Program-made: the position numbers and the translations under genes | The notes under the pieces: model-generated | Database searches by the model: none | What the model saw: the letters and a program-made list of their open reading frames with translations, nothing else | What the model was told of the DNA's origin: nothing | Source: Paenibacillus sp. SC116 | GTDB lineage: Bacteria > Bacillota > Bacilli > Paenibacillales > Paenibacillaceae | Direction of reading: 5' to 3' | Length of the DNA stretch: 64,000 nt | Assembly (NCBI RefSeq): GCF_024733555.1 | Contig: NZ_JANIOF010000005.1 | Coordinates: 330,597-394,596, forward strand | Shown here: one piece after another, positions 16,465-26,848 of the stretch | How positions within the stretch are numbered: position 1 is the stretch's first letter | Layout of the letters: every line of letters begins with the position of its first letter

Positions 16465-18855
16465 TTACTGACTTCTTCCGTTAGATGAACTCGTTAAATA
16501 ACCGACCTCTTGAAGCACACGCTGCAGCATAACTGCACCTTGTGCACGAGTAGCATTACCTTGTGGCGCAAACGTTTTAGCATTAAGCCCCGATATAAGT
16601 CCTGCCTCAACCGCTTTGGACACATCCCGCTTCGCATAAGAGCTTATATGATTCCGATCCGAGAACTTCTGAACAGCAGTACCATCTTCCGTCAGCGATT
16701 GTCCGGCGGCATTCATGACACGAACGAGCATCATCGCCATTTGTTCACGAGTAATCGTCTGACTTGGCCGGAACGTGCCATCGCTGTAGCCGCTAATAAT
16801 GCCTGCTTTGGAAGCTGCCCCTATCATGCCTGCCATTGGATGTGAATTACTAATATCACGGAATTGCGCTGCCCCAGAAGGATCAGGCTTCAAACCAAAT
16901 GAACGAGCGAGCAGTACGGCAAATTGTGCGCGTGTCAGCTTTTGTTCTGGCGAGAAGCGGTCATTCGATGTTCCTTCAATGATAAACTTCGAGGCAAGTG
17001 TCTCAATGGACGCACGCGCCCAATGCGAGCTCGTATCATGGAAGGACTTAGTACGCTCAGCTAATGCAGCGCTGATATTGGACTTATTTGCGAACTTTAC
17101 CAGTGTAATCCCACGCTCTACTTTGATTGTATTTGCGATATAAAGGATGCGATCGGCGTTGGTATCGTATTGAACGGCTGATAAATACCTTGGCTGATAA
17201 ACCGACGTTAAACGGTAAGCATGCTGTACATCTGCTGTTATATGACGTGGTGCCTTGCCATCTACAAAGGAATACAATGAGAACTTATGAGGACTGATAA
17301 GCTGGCGTGCACTGAGCTGACTAAGCTTCTGAGTCAACTTATTTAAAGTTGGGTCTTCTTCCACATGAATAGCTACCCATATCGAAGAATCATTTGCCCA
17401 TTCGGTACGAATGCCGGTGTAATTCAAGTTATTTAGCGGAAGCGTATATACCGTATCCTTGTATTTAAGTGAAAACTTTGCCCCGCTAGATTGCTTGGCT
17501 GCTGTTTCCAGAACTTGTAGCGGAATGACGATGATTCCACTATTCTCTGTAACTGGAATTTCATATATAACATGTTTAGCAGCGCTGTTCTTTGCTGCAT
17601 AATCAAGTGCAGAAGCGACATGATCCTTGTTGAGTACATAGCGGTTGCTCGACACTGCACTACTATGAGATGGAGACTGTGCAGATTGCTTGGTCGCTGA
17701 GTTCTGATTCAGTGTATAAATGCCGTGTTCCAACAACCACTCATAGGGTGTATCGGTAAGATGTGCAGGACGATTACTTGGTGTATTCGGTTGACCTGGT
17801 GTACTTGGTGTCCCTGGATTACCCGGATTGCTTGGCGTACCCGGCACTCCGCCTGGCCCCCCTGGTCCTCCTGGACTTCCGGGATTACCGGGCTTACCTG
17901 GCGGTTTTCCTGGGACACCAGGATTGCTGGGTTGACCCGGATTCCCTGGTTTGCCAGGCTGCTCTGGCGTACCCGGTCCTCCTGGCTTGCCAGGGGCGTC
18001 AGGCTTGCCCGGTTGCCCAGGTGTGTGCGCACCATATACAACAGGCACATTCACTAATGCCGCGAGGCGATTTCCTACCACATCCTCTAACGGCGTTTGG
18101 CCAGGGGTATAACTTAACGTAATGCTGTCATTATGATGTGCTTGCTGCTTAAGTTGGATGGTCACGATGTTAGAATTGGAAGAGAGGCTGCTTAAACTTA
18201 GAGGTTGTTTATTACGATATACACTGAACTGTTGTAAGGCAGCTAAAGTTACTGGCTTAAGTCTTTCTGAGAAAACAAGAGTTACGACATTGTCTCTCAT
18301 CGCAGCTTGGCTAAGTACAGGTGAAGAAGTATCATTACCTGCTTCCGTCCTGAATATCCAATCCCGATCATAAATTCCTACAAAATCACCAACGTTGCTG
18401 CGGAATGTGCCATAATCAATCCATACTGTATATTCTGTATCTGGATTCAATGTCGTTCCCACTTGCCATTCGATAGCTCGATTGTTGTTCGTTATTTTAA
18501 CGCGGGCATCACTGACCGGAATTCTTTCAACATCGTCCCCCATTAAAGTCCGGATCGCTAGCTCACCCTTTCCCTTTACAATCGCCTGATCGAAGGTAAG
18601 CTTAAGTACTGGCCGCGTGCTTACTTGCTGTGCAGCAGTCGTTGGAGCCGTATTGACTAGTCGAACCGCCTTCCAACTATTTGCCAATGGACCTACTGAT
18701 GCCATTTCTGGGGATGTAGTCATAGAGGAATTTTTTGGCGGCAGCTGTTCCGCATTTGCGATTGCCTGATCATCTGATGCAGCTGAGGCAGCAAGTGGTT
18801 GCAATACAATCAACACAGATACAGCGTATACGAAGCATGATCTTAATAATTTCAC
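16465..18855 (-). CDS. Secreted S-layer-homology protein with Ig-like domains and a collagen-like Pro-Gly region
   Basis: Cell-surface protein of 796 residues. A signal peptide (1-26, ending A-A-S-A-A-S) is followed by an SbsA-type Ig-like domain (about 50-170) and a second Ig-like domain (about 175-272, '[20 protein letters not shown]'). Next is a Pro/Gly-rich region of about 85 residues (275-361) built of PGxPGxPG-type repeats, an unrecognised domain (about 370-590), and three SLH repeats (600-790) with the usual F-x-D and G-x-x-G-x-x-D-G-x-F-x-P pattern. SLH repeats bind pyruvylated secondary wall polymer, anchoring the protein to the wall. GTG start with GAGGAG 11 nt upstream. Partner ligand unknown. 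The Pro-Gly region is locally G+C rich. Confidence 0.92.
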   Translation of the reverse strand: MKLLRSCFVYAVSVLIVLQPLAASAASDDQAIANAEQLPPKNSSMTTSPEMASVGPLANSWKAVRLVNTAPTTAAQQVSTRPVLKLTFDQAIVKGKGELAIRTLMGDDVERIPVSDARVKITNNNRAIEWQVGTTLNPDTEYTVWIDYGTFRSNVGDFVGIYDRDWIFRTEAGNDTSSPVLSQAAMRDNVVTLVFSERLKPVTLAALQQFSVYRNKQPLSLSSLSSNSNIVTIQLKQQAHHNDSITLSYTPGQTPLEDVVGNRLAALVNVPVVYGAHTPGQPGKPDAPGKPGGPGTPEQPGKPGNPGQPSNPGVPGKPPGKPGNPGSPGGPGGPGGVPGTPSNPGNPGTPSTPGQPNTPSNRPAHLTDTPYEWLLEHGIYTLNQNSATKQSAQSPSHSSAVSSNRYVLNKDHVASALDYAAKNSAAKHVIYEIPVTENSGIIVIPLQVLETAAKQSSGAKFSLKYKDTVYTLPLNNLNYTGIRTEWANDSSIWVAIHVEEDPTLNKLTQKLSQLSARQLISPHKFSLYSFVDGKAPRHITADVQHAYRLTSVYQPRYLSAVQYDTNADRILYIANTIKVERGITLVKFANKSNISAALAERTKSFHDTSSHWARASIETLASKFIIEGTSNDRFSPEQKLTRAQFAVLLARSFGLKPDPSGAAQFRDISNSHPMAGMIGAASKAGIISGYSDGTFRPSQTITREQMAMMLVRVMNAAGQSLTEDGTAVQKFSDRNHISSYAKRDVSKAVEAGLISGLNAKTFAPQGNATRAQGAVMLQRVLQEVGYLTSSSNGRSQ

Positions 18856-19042
18856 TACTTATTTCACTCCTCGCACATTTACAAATATTTCTTGTAACTT
18901 ATATAGACGAATTAAATTGCAATTTGTTGTGCTTTTTCATCAAAAAATTGGTGTCAATTTGTCACATCGCCCGTCAGGATAAACATTCCTCCCCTTTCTT
19001 CCCAAAAAATTTAATATGAATGATCTATGACTCACAGCAAAA

Positions 19043-19067
19043 AAGCTGTTCGATACACGAACAGCTT
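19043..19067 (-). terminator. Rho-independent terminator of the second AI-2E family gene
   Basis: Stem AAGCTGTTCG / CGAACAGCTT with a 5-nt loop and TTTTTT on the minus strand. It lies 7 nt after the stop codon. Confidence 0.88.
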
Positions 19068-19074
19068 CAAACCG

Positions 19075-20145
19075 CTACAACGTTCTACGTCTGACGAAGT
19101 AAGTAAATACATGTTGGAGCACAACCTTCAACGCCGCGAAGACAGGCACTGCCAATATCAAGCCAACCACTCCAGCTACTTCTCCACCTACAAGCAAAGC
19201 GAAAATGATCGACAACGGATGCATATGCAGCGTTCTTCCTACGACCTGTGGAGAGATAACATTTCCCTCTAATATTTGACAAGCCGTATTTACGATAATG
19301 ACCATCAACATCATCTTAAATGAGATCGTTGAGGCAACAATCAAGGCAGGAGCCGCTCCAAAATAAGGACCTAAATACGGAATAATATTAAATATCGCTA
19401 CCATTAAAGCCAAAAGCAGCGCATAAGGCATACCAATAATCCAATAGCCGATATAGGCCAGCACCCCGATTATGACACAGACGAGAAACTGTCCACGAAT
19501 ATAGCTTCCGAGTGCAGCATCAATATCTTTGAACATCATGACAAAGTGCTTGCGATGGCTTCTAGGCACATAGGCAACTACCGTTCGTTCGAACACTTCA
19601 AAGTCCTTTAAAATGTAGAAAATAAGGAACGGGACGATTAACGCAACAAACAGCATATTAATCGTCGCACCAATATTGTCTATAAAGTGTGTAATTCCTT
19701 TGCTCATCCGTTGTTCCAGCATAAACATCCATTCATTCATACCCGTCCGAAGCGTTGGCGGCATTAAGGAAGACTGACTAAGTCCGTTCATAAATCGCTC
19801 TGCCTTCGCATTCAACTGTGGCATCTGTTGATTCAGCCCTTCAAGCTGCGCCAACAGCATCGGAATAGCATTCATAAGAATTACAGTAACCGAGAAAATA
19901 AATACCGCATAGATGAGCAGCACCGCAATCGTACGCGGTACTTTGCGATCATTTAACAACGAGACGATCGGATTAAGTACATAAGCGATGATCATAGCGA
20001 TAAAGAAAGGGGCAAAGATCGCCTTAAAAAACGTATACAAATGGCCGATAACCGGACGCAATAAATACAGCATATATAAAATAAGCAATCCGAGAAGCAT
20101 ATAAATGCCGTATACGAACAATTTATTTTTTAACAAACGCTCCAC
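19075..20145 (-). CDS. AI-2E family transporter (YrrI-like)
   Basis: Complete 356-residue AI-2E/PerM permease: first helix at residues 8-30, then 'FFIAMIIAYVLNPIVSLLND', the soluble loop with coiled-coil character (about 100-145), and five C-terminal helices including 'YLGPYFGAAPALIVAS'. The family moves small solutes or ions; the substrate is not known. GTG start with GGAG about 11 nt upstream. In B. subtilis the homologue yrrI is next to alaS; here the SLH gene is interposed. Followed directly by its own terminator. Confidence 0.92.
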   Translation of the reverse strand: MERLLKNKLFVYGIYMLLGLLILYMLYLLRPVIGHLYTFFKAIFAPFFIAMIIAYVLNPIVSLLNDRKVPRTIAVLLIYAVFIFSVTVILMNAIPMLLAQLEGLNQQMPQLNAKAERFMNGLSQSSLMPPTLRTGMNEWMFMLEQRMSKGITHFIDNIGATINMLFVALIVPFLIFYILKDFEVFERTVVAYVPRSHRKHFVMMFKDIDAALGSYIRGQFLVCVIIGVLAYIGYWIIGMPYALLLALMVAIFNIIPYLGPYFGAAPALIVASTISFKMMLMVIIVNTACQILEGNVISPQVVGRTLHMHPLSIIFALLVGGEVAGVVGLILAVPVFAALKVVLQHVFTYFVRRRTL

Positions 20146-20195
20146 TGCTTCTCACACTCCATCGGGACATGCATTCACAGTAGAGTATATGTCAT

Positions 20196-20681
20196 CTACA
20201 CCAAAAATAATCCGTCAGGATTTCCATTAGATAACTTCCAAACTCGTTGATTGTCGCTGCCGCGATAACGCAATTCCGGTCGTCTGCGCTCTTGTAAGAA
20301 CGGCCCGTCTACCAACACATCTATATAGGTCAACAGCTCATTCATATCTGCAGTTCCATTTTGCTGTATATATTCCAACGTATATCCCGTATATGCCCAA
20401 ATGTGACGCCCTGCCTCACGGAGAATTCGCGCTAATCTCTTTACTTCACGCGCCTGCATAAACGGTTCCCCGCCAGATAAAGTTATATCGGTAAGCGGAT
20501 TGGATAGGAGCTCAGCAGCTGCTTCCTCTACGCTGAGCACTTCGCCAGCTTGTATTTTCCATGACTGCGGATTATGGCATCCAACACATCGATGTGGACA
20601 CCCACTCAAAAAAATCACCGAGCGCAATCCTTCACCATCTACAACACTATCATGTACAAATGACAATACACGCAAGCTCAT
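20196..20681 (-). CDS. nrdG: Anaerobic ribonucleotide reductase activating protein
   Basis: Radical-SAM activase that places the glycyl radical on NrdD. The iron-sulfur motif C-P-H-R-C-V-G-C (CxxxCxxC) lies near residue 26 in 'FLSGCPHRCVGCHNPQSW', followed by 'DITLSGGEPFMQ', the SAM-binding GGE motif. 161 residues from the ATG at 20681, which overlaps the nrdD stop codon (ATGA) and gives translational coupling. A longer in-frame reading inside nrdD has no added value. Confidence 0.95.
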   Translation of the reverse strand: MSLRVLSFVHDSVVDGEGLRSVIFLSGCPHRCVGCHNPQSWKIQAGEVLSVEEAAAELLSNPLTDITLSGGEPFMQAREVKRLARILREAGRHIWAYTGYTLEYIQQNGTADMNELLTYIDVLVDGPFLQERRRPELRYRGSDNQRVWKLSNGNPDGLFLV

Positions 20682-22630
20682 TGATGCTTCACCCGCTCCT
20701 GCTCCTCCGCTTGCTTCGCACGATTCCATTTGCTCATATCCCCAACCAAATAGCCAGTAATCCTCCGTATCCGCTCGATATTTGCTTCTGGAGCCTCACA
20801 AACTGGACAGCCACTATGAATGATCGCTTGATATCCACAACAGCGGCAGCGATCCACAGGATGATTGATCGAACCATAGCCGATATTATGCGCTGCCATT
20901 GCCCGTACAAGCCGATCCAAAGCCATTATGTTGCCCGCTACTGCACCGTCCAACTCGACATAGGTAATATGTCCGCCATTGCACATTTCATGGAAAGGAC
21001 CCTCGACGCGGATTTTATCAAATGCTTTCAATTTGTAATAAACGGGTACATGATACGAATTTGTATAGTACTGTCTATCTGTCACTCCAGCTATAACCCC
21101 AAAATCAATGCGGTCTTTCTTTACAAACTTTCCTGAGAGACCTTCTGCTGGAGTAGCAATAAGAGAAAAGTTCAAGCCCGTACGCTCTGCCGCCTCGTCC
21201 ATTCGCTTACGCATATGGCGAATAATTTGCAGCCCCAGCTCATGAGACGACTCCGATTGACCATGATGACTGCCAACTAGTTGTGTTAATGCCTCTGCTA
21301 AACCGATAAAGCCAACACCGAGCGTTCCTTGCTTCAACACATCCGCTAATGTATCATCTGGCGCTAACTGCTCACTTCCCCGCCAAACTCCCTGACGCAT
21401 GAGAAAACTAAAATCTTCTGCTCGCTTCTTGCTTTGGAATTGAAGACGATCAAGCAGTTGACGCTCCGCAATACCTATCAACTTGTCCAGCATCGAGAAA
21501 AATTGTTCTACATTATCCGATAGCAAACTGAGCCGAACGAGATTTAACGAAGTAAAGGATAAGTTACCACGACCTAATGCAGTCTCTTTCCCGTTCACAT
21601 TTCCCATTACTCTAGTTCGACAACCCATATAGCAAGCTTCCGATTCAGGCGTCCCATCATCATATTGAGCGTTAAATGGCGAATCCAAAAATGCAAAGTT
21701 TGGGAACAAACGCTTTGCTGTTGTCTCCAGCGCCAATTCATACAAATCACGATTTGGATCACCAATGTTGAAACTGACACCGGACTTTAACTTAAATATT
21801 TGAATCGGAAAAATGGGCGTTTCTCCTTTGCCAAGGCCTGCTTGAGTAGCCAACAATAGCTGCTTGACTAACAAACGTCCACAGCGAGACGTATCCGTTC
21901 CATAATTGATTGAAATGAAAGGAACTTGTCCGCCGCCGCGTGAATGCATCGAGTTTGAATTGTGAATGAAAGCTTCACAAGCTTGATACACGTCACGTTC
22001 TGTCCATTGCCACGCAAGTGTTTCTATATGACTTGACTCAGCAAGAGGCAGCTGTTCTAGCATGCTGAAATTACGATCGTACGTTTTTTTCACATAAGGA
22101 GCCAAATCATAATCAAACATTGGATAAGCTTGACCACCATGCTGCTGATTTTGATTCGCCTGCATAATGATGGAGGCCAAAGCCATCGCGCTTTTAATAT
22201 CCTTAGGTTCACGCATATGTCCATGGCCTGTATTGAATCCACCGCGCAGCATTTGTCCTAACGGAATCTGACAGCAGGTCGTCGTTCCTGTTGCATAATA
22301 ATCTAGGTCATGCGGATACAGCAGATTGCTTTCCATTGCTTCTCTTGCTTCTGCCGTCAGTAAGTGATTCATAGCATACCAGCGGGCGCTTTCGCTAGCC
22401 ATTTTCCCCATAATCCCCATCGGTGAACGACCGTCTACATTCGCATTTTCCTGCATTAAATCTTGATCTGAACCATCTACGATATCATCTAAGGCCATAA
22501 TCAACTTTTCCTGATCCAGCTGTTGATCGTTTGCTAATTTATGAACGGACTGAAAGCGATGAACTGACTTAGATTGGCGTACAGCCCCCGCTGAAATAGA
22601 CTCTTTTTTAGAAGTAAGTAAAGTGGTCAT
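20678..22630 (-). CDS. nrdD: Anaerobic ribonucleoside-triphosphate reductase
   Basis: Glycyl-radical enzyme converting NTPs to dNTPs without oxygen. Seen: T-T-T-C-C-Q-I-P near residue 117 and G-C-R-T near 335 (active-site cysteines of the family), zinc-site cysteines C-R-C-C-G and C-P-V-C near 590-616, and the glycyl loop R-I-T-G-Y-L-V-G-D at about 625. 650 residues. The ATG at 22630 is chosen for GAGAGGG at 6 nt. Coupled to nrdG by a 4-nt overlap. A promoter with two NrdR-like boxes lies just upstream, so it is probably repressed by NrdR when dNTPs are plentiful. Confidence 0.97.
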   Translation of the reverse strand: MTTLLTSKKESISAGAVRQSKSVHRFQSVHKLANDQQLDQEKLIMALDDIVDGSDQDLMQENANVDGRSPMGIMGKMASESARWYAMNHLLTAEAREAMESNLLYPHDLDYYATGTTTCCQIPLGQMLRGGFNTGHGHMREPKDIKSAMALASIIMQANQNQQHGGQAYPMFDYDLAPYVKKTYDRNFSMLEQLPLAESSHIETLAWQWTERDVYQACEAFIHNSNSMHSRGGGQVPFISINYGTDTSRCGRLLVKQLLLATQAGLGKGETPIFPIQIFKLKSGVSFNIGDPNRDLYELALETTAKRLFPNFAFLDSPFNAQYDDGTPESEACYMGCRTRVMGNVNGKETALGRGNLSFTSLNLVRLSLLSDNVEQFFSMLDKLIGIAERQLLDRLQFQSKKRAEDFSFLMRQGVWRGSEQLAPDDTLADVLKQGTLGVGFIGLAEALTQLVGSHHGQSESSHELGLQIIRHMRKRMDEAAERTGLNFSLIATPAEGLSGKFVKKDRIDFGVIAGVTDRQYYTNSYHVPVYYKLKAFDKIRVEGPFHEMCNGGHITYVELDGAVAGNIMALDRLVRAMAAHNIGYGSINHPVDRCRCCGYQAIIHSGCPVCEAPEANIERIRRITGYLVGDMSKWNRAKQAEEQERVKHQ

Positions 22631-22653
22631 CCATATCCCTCTCCTTCTCATAC

Positions 22654-22703
22654 ACACTATATATAGTATGCATGTATATTTCAGATCACAATATGTATTA
22701 TGT
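22654..22703 (-). promoter_or_regulatory. nrdDG promoter overlapped by two NrdR-like boxes
   Basis: Minus-strand TTGTGA (22686-22691), 17 bp, TACTAT (22663-22668) forms a promoter. The palindromes ACACTATATATAGTAT (22654-22669) and ACAATATGTATTATGT (22688-22703) cover its -10 and -35 elements and resemble the NrdR box (ACAC-WATATATW-GTGT). Box starts are 34 bp apart, slightly more than the usual three helical turns. Confidence 0.55.
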
Positions 22704-22734
22704 CACACTCTTATTTACAAAATTAAACAACAAA

Positions 22735-22766
22735 AAGACCTGACTGCATAAACGCAATCAGGTCTT
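22735..22766 (-). terminator. Rho-independent terminator of the small zinc-ribbon gene
   Basis: Stem AAGACCTGA / TCAGGTCTT with a TGC/GCA inner pair; TTTTTG follows on the minus strand. It lies 10 nt after the stop at 22777. Confidence 0.85.
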
Positions 22767-22776
22767 GCTTGTTAGC

Positions 22777-22992
22777 CTATGTAGAGGCTGGTGCCCCTGT
22801 ATACGCAGTATCTGTCCATTCATCACCGAAAAAGAGATCATCCAGTGAGCTGAGTGTTCCATCTTCCTCTACTTGATAGACCGACATTTTCTCACCATTC
22901 ACTGTTAGTTCAATAAAGCATCCCCAGCAGTAAAATTGATGAGCACCTATTTTGCCGATGTCTTTCGAGTTGCAGTTCGGGCATTGCAGCAT
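22777..22992 (-). CDS. Small zinc-ribbon-like protein of unknown function
   Basis: A 71-residue protein starting 'MLQCPNCNSKDIGKIGAHQ' and continuing F-Y-C-W-G-C. The two CxxC pairs (about residues 4-7 and 22-25) form a likely zinc knuckle, followed by a strand pair ('IELTVNGEKMSVYQVEEDG') and an acidic tail. I do not recognise a named family. It has its own terminator and stands between the PRC-barrel gene and nrdD. The coding pattern and ribosome-site context are acceptable, so it is probably real. Confidence 0.75.
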   Translation of the reverse strand: MLQCPNCNSKDIGKIGAHQFYCWGCFIELTVNGEKMSVYQVEEDGTLSSLDDLFFGDEWTDTAYTGAPAST

Positions 22993-23042
22993 ATGTTCAC
23001 CATTCCGTCCCTATTTATTGCGCATTAGGGATTATAGCCAAT

Positions 23043-23543
23043 CTATTGGTGCTCTGGCTTGAGGTCATGAAGCAGAATCGCATGTTCTCCTATCTGCATC
23101 CGGCTTGTTCCGTCAATGCGCTGCCTTCCTTCAAGAAGGTCGGATATTAATCCGTCTGTAATTTCCAGTCCTATTATCGTATTGCCCATATCTGGCTGAA
23201 AATAAACATCAGCAACCCAGCCTATCTGCGTTCCCTCTAGCGTTAGCAATGGAATGTCCTTCAATCGCCTCGAACCGTATAAAAATGACCACTCTCTTTG
23301 CTCTACTACCTCTTCGCCACGTTCAATGATCGATGCACTCGGAATAAATACAGCATCTTCACCACAAGCCGCTAGCTGCTCCCAATGAATAACAGCGGCA
23401 TGACGGCAAAACATGCCGCCCTCTTCCAGTTCCATATGAGTCAGTTTCCATTGTGCCGATATCCATAAATCTTTGACTTTAGCTACTCTTTGTCCTGTCG
23501 TAATATCATAGATCGGCAAGCCAATGAGCTCCAGCAACTTCAC
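23043..23543 (-). CDS. PRC-barrel domain protein (YrrD-like)
   Basis: A 166-residue protein with two PRC-barrel-type halves: 'LIGLPIYDITTGQRVAKVKD' at the start and 'LKDIPLLTLEGTQIGWVADV' around 100-120. Such domains are small beta barrels used as protein or RNA-binding adaptors. The GTG at 23543 is preceded by AGGAGGAG at 4 nt, a better choice than the TTG 36 nt earlier. It follows iscS by 78 nt, matching the yrrD neighbourhood in B. subtilis. Specific role unknown. Confidence 0.85.
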   Translation of the reverse strand: MKLLELIGLPIYDITTGQRVAKVKDLWISAQWKLTHMELEEGGMFCRHAAVIHWEQLAACGEDAVFIPSASIIERGEEVVEQREWSFLYGSRRLKDIPLLTLEGTQIGWVADVYFQPDMGNTIIGLEITDGLISDLLEGRQRIDGTSRMQIGEHAILLHDLKPEHQ

Positions 23544-23621
23544 AATGCTCCTCCTCCAGCGAGATACCGTGCTTGACAACTCGCGTGTGAACTTGAAACA
23601 CGCATCCGCTTGAGGAACAGC

Positions 23622-24797
23622 TTATCGGCTCGTTCTGCTGCGCAGACGTTCCGCAATTCCCTTTATTCGCTCAATGGCTTCGTGCGCTTGCTCTTTAGTA
23701 TTGCCCAATCCAAAGCTAAACCGCACAGCCGTCTTCATTCTATCAGGTTCAAGTTTCATCGCCTGCAGCACATGTGATACTTCCAAGGAACCAGACGTAC
23801 AAGCTGAGCCGCTGGCAGCCATCACGCCTGCCATATCCAAATTCATTAGCATCGTTTCCGTCGAAATATCCAAGAAACTTACATTTAGAACATGAGGCAG
23901 TCGTTCTGTTGGATGTCCATTTAATACGACTCGATCATGGAAGTACTCTTTAAGCCCCTCCCAGAACATATCCCGGATTGCATTAAGCTCTTCACGCTTG
24001 TCCATCAATTGACTGTATGAGCGCTGAACGGCTTCAGCAAAGCCTGCAATGGCAGCTACATTTTCGGTTCCCGCACGACGTTTGCGTTCCTGGCTTCCTC
24101 CGTGAATTAACGGCTCCCACTGGACGCCTTGCCGAGCATACAGCAGCCCAATTCCCTTCGGGCCATTTACTTTATGTGCGGAAAAGCTTGCGAAATCGAT
24201 CGGGAGCTCATGTAAGTTAAGCTCCATTGCTCCAAGTGCCTGCACAGCATCCGTATGCATCATAATGCCACGCTCACGTGCAAGCTGACCAATCGCTTCG
24301 ATTGGCTGCACTGTCCCAACTTCGTTATTGCCGAGCATAACGCTAATTAAACAGGTATGTGGCTCAATCGCTTCTGCCACCGCATCTCTGCTAATACGTC
24401 CCTCATTATCAGGCTCTACTCTTGTAACCGTGAACCCTAAACGCTCCAACTGCTCGATTGGATGCAAAACAGCATGATGCTCAATTGTCGTCGTAATAAT
24501 GTGAGGCATAACCGAGCTTCCCTCACGTTTCGCTTTGAACCATGCCGCCCATGCAACACCAAATATAGCTGTATTATTGCTTTCGCTGCCGCCACTCGTA
24601 AAAATAAGCTCTTGAGCCGAGCAGCCAAGCATAGCTGCAAATCGATCCCGAGCTTGATTAATAATGGCTCTCGCTTCTCTTCCTGATGCATGTACGCTGG
24701 AAGGGTTTCCATATGTATCTGACAAACGCATCATCACATCGCTTGCAGCAGGATGAAGCGGTGTCGTTGCTGCATGATCTAGATAAATTCGTTCCAT
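23622..24797 (-). CDS. iscS: Cysteine desulfurase (YrvO/IscS type)
   Basis: PLP enzyme removing sulfur from cysteine and passing it as persulfide to partners. In this gene context the likely acceptor is MnmA for 2-thiouridine in tRNA. Seen: 'YLDHAATTPLHPAASD' at the start, 'HTDAVQALG', PLP lysine in 'FSAHKVNGPKG' (about 207), and the active-site cysteine loop 'SGSACTSGSLEVSH' (about 330). The start may be ATG 24797 or GTG 24809; the shorter form matches typical N-termini. It lies directly after cymR (24-nt gap) and opposite mnmA. Confidence 0.95.
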   Translation of the reverse strand: MERIYLDHAATTPLHPAASDVMMRLSDTYGNPSSVHASGREARAIINQARDRFAAMLGCSAQELIFTSGGSESNNTAIFGVAWAAWFKAKREGSSVMPHIITTTIEHHAVLHPIEQLERLGFTVTRVEPDNEGRISRDAVAEAIEPHTCLISVMLGNNEVGTVQPIEAIGQLARERGIMMHTDAVQALGAMELNLHELPIDFASFSAHKVNGPKGIGLLYARQGVQWEPLIHGGSQERKRRAGTENVAAIAGFAEAVQRSYSQLMDKREELNAIRDMFWEGLKEYFHDRVVLNGHPTERLPHVLNVSFLDISTETMLMNLDMAGVMAASGSACTSGSLEVSHVLQAMKLEPDRMKTAVRFSFGLGNTKEQAHEAIERIKGIAERLRSRTSR

Positions 24798-24821
24798 AGC
24801 GTAGCTCACTTTCGTATGTCC

Positions 24822-25241
24822 TTAAATATAGAACATATAACTGTCCTGACTACCTTCATCTTTGAAGTTAATCAAGTCAGCCAACATGGTCGTATCCAAC
24901 ACTTGTGCAATACTATCACGAATTCTAACCCAAAGATCACGCTTTGCTGGATCATCTTCTTCTGTGAAGTCCACTGGTGAAATCGGCCCTTCTAGTACTC
25001 GAATAATCTCGCCAGCACTCAATGTTTCAGGCTCACGAGCAAGTATGTATCCTCCATATGCACCGCGAATACTTTTTACCAACCCAGCATTGCGAAGTGG
25101 AGCAATTAACTGCTCTAAATAATGTTCAGATAGTTGATTTTTGTCAGCTATACTTTTCAAGGATGTTGGCCCTTCGCCGTAGCTCTTTGCCAATTCCATC
25201 ATAATTGTTAAGCCATAGCGGCCTTTAGTAGAAATTTTCAT
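24822..25241 (-). CDS. cymR: Rrf2 family regulator CymR
   Basis: Winged-helix repressor of cysteine and sulfur metabolism, 139 residues. 'MKISTKGRYGLTIMMELA', 'KNQLSEHYLEQLIAPLRNAG' and 'SIRGAYGGYILA' are the Rrf2 DNA-binding features. The three cysteines that hold the iron-sulfur cluster in IscR are missing (no cysteine in the 90-110 region), which fits CymR. CymR in Bacillus acts with cysteine synthase CysK as sensor. It is first in a cymR-iscS unit and divergent from mnmA. Confidence 0.93.
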   Translation of the reverse strand: MKISTKGRYGLTIMMELAKSYGEGPTSLKSIADKNQLSEHYLEQLIAPLRNAGLVKSIRGAYGGYILAREPETLSAGEIIRVLEGPISPVDFTEEDDPAKRDLWVRIRDSIAQVLDTTMLADLINFKDEGSQDSYMFYI

Positions 25242-25426
25242 CGTAGCACCCCATCACTGGTTTTGTAACTATTCATATATATCCTATTCATTGACCAATT
25301 CATGACGATTAAATCATTGTATTCCTATAACGTCACCATGTATATGGTAACACAACTATATGTGCTGTGGTCAAATATAAACGAGCTATTATGAAAAAAT
25401 TTTACATATACAGAAAATGTGAGTGA

Positions 25427-26662
<1,236 letters not shown>

Positions 26663-26733
26663 TACAATGTAACGGTAGTTGTATTGTATCGTTCATGCCT
26701 TATACAACAACATAGTTAGAACCAATATAAAAA

Positions 26734-26775
26734 AAGCCGCTTCTCTTCTGCATAACGCAGAGGAGCAAGCGGCTT
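26734..26775. terminator. Bidirectional Rho-independent terminator between mnmA and the CBS-domain transporter
   Basis: Long stem AAGCCGCTT...AAGCGGCTT with inner CTC/GAG and CTGC/GCAG pairs. The minus strand ends in TTTTTTATAT, the plus strand in CTTATTG, so it works best for the minus-strand gene. Confidence 0.88.
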
Positions 26776-26848
26776 CTTATTGTATAGCATGTAAATAATA
26801 CGTTATAAGTTCAGTATTCATCATCTTCATTATCAGACAAACCTATCA

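Noticed and set aside
17709..18122. Several open frames in all readings of the Pro-Gly region
   Set aside because: Created by the repetitive G+C-rich codons of the SLH gene; no initiation signals.
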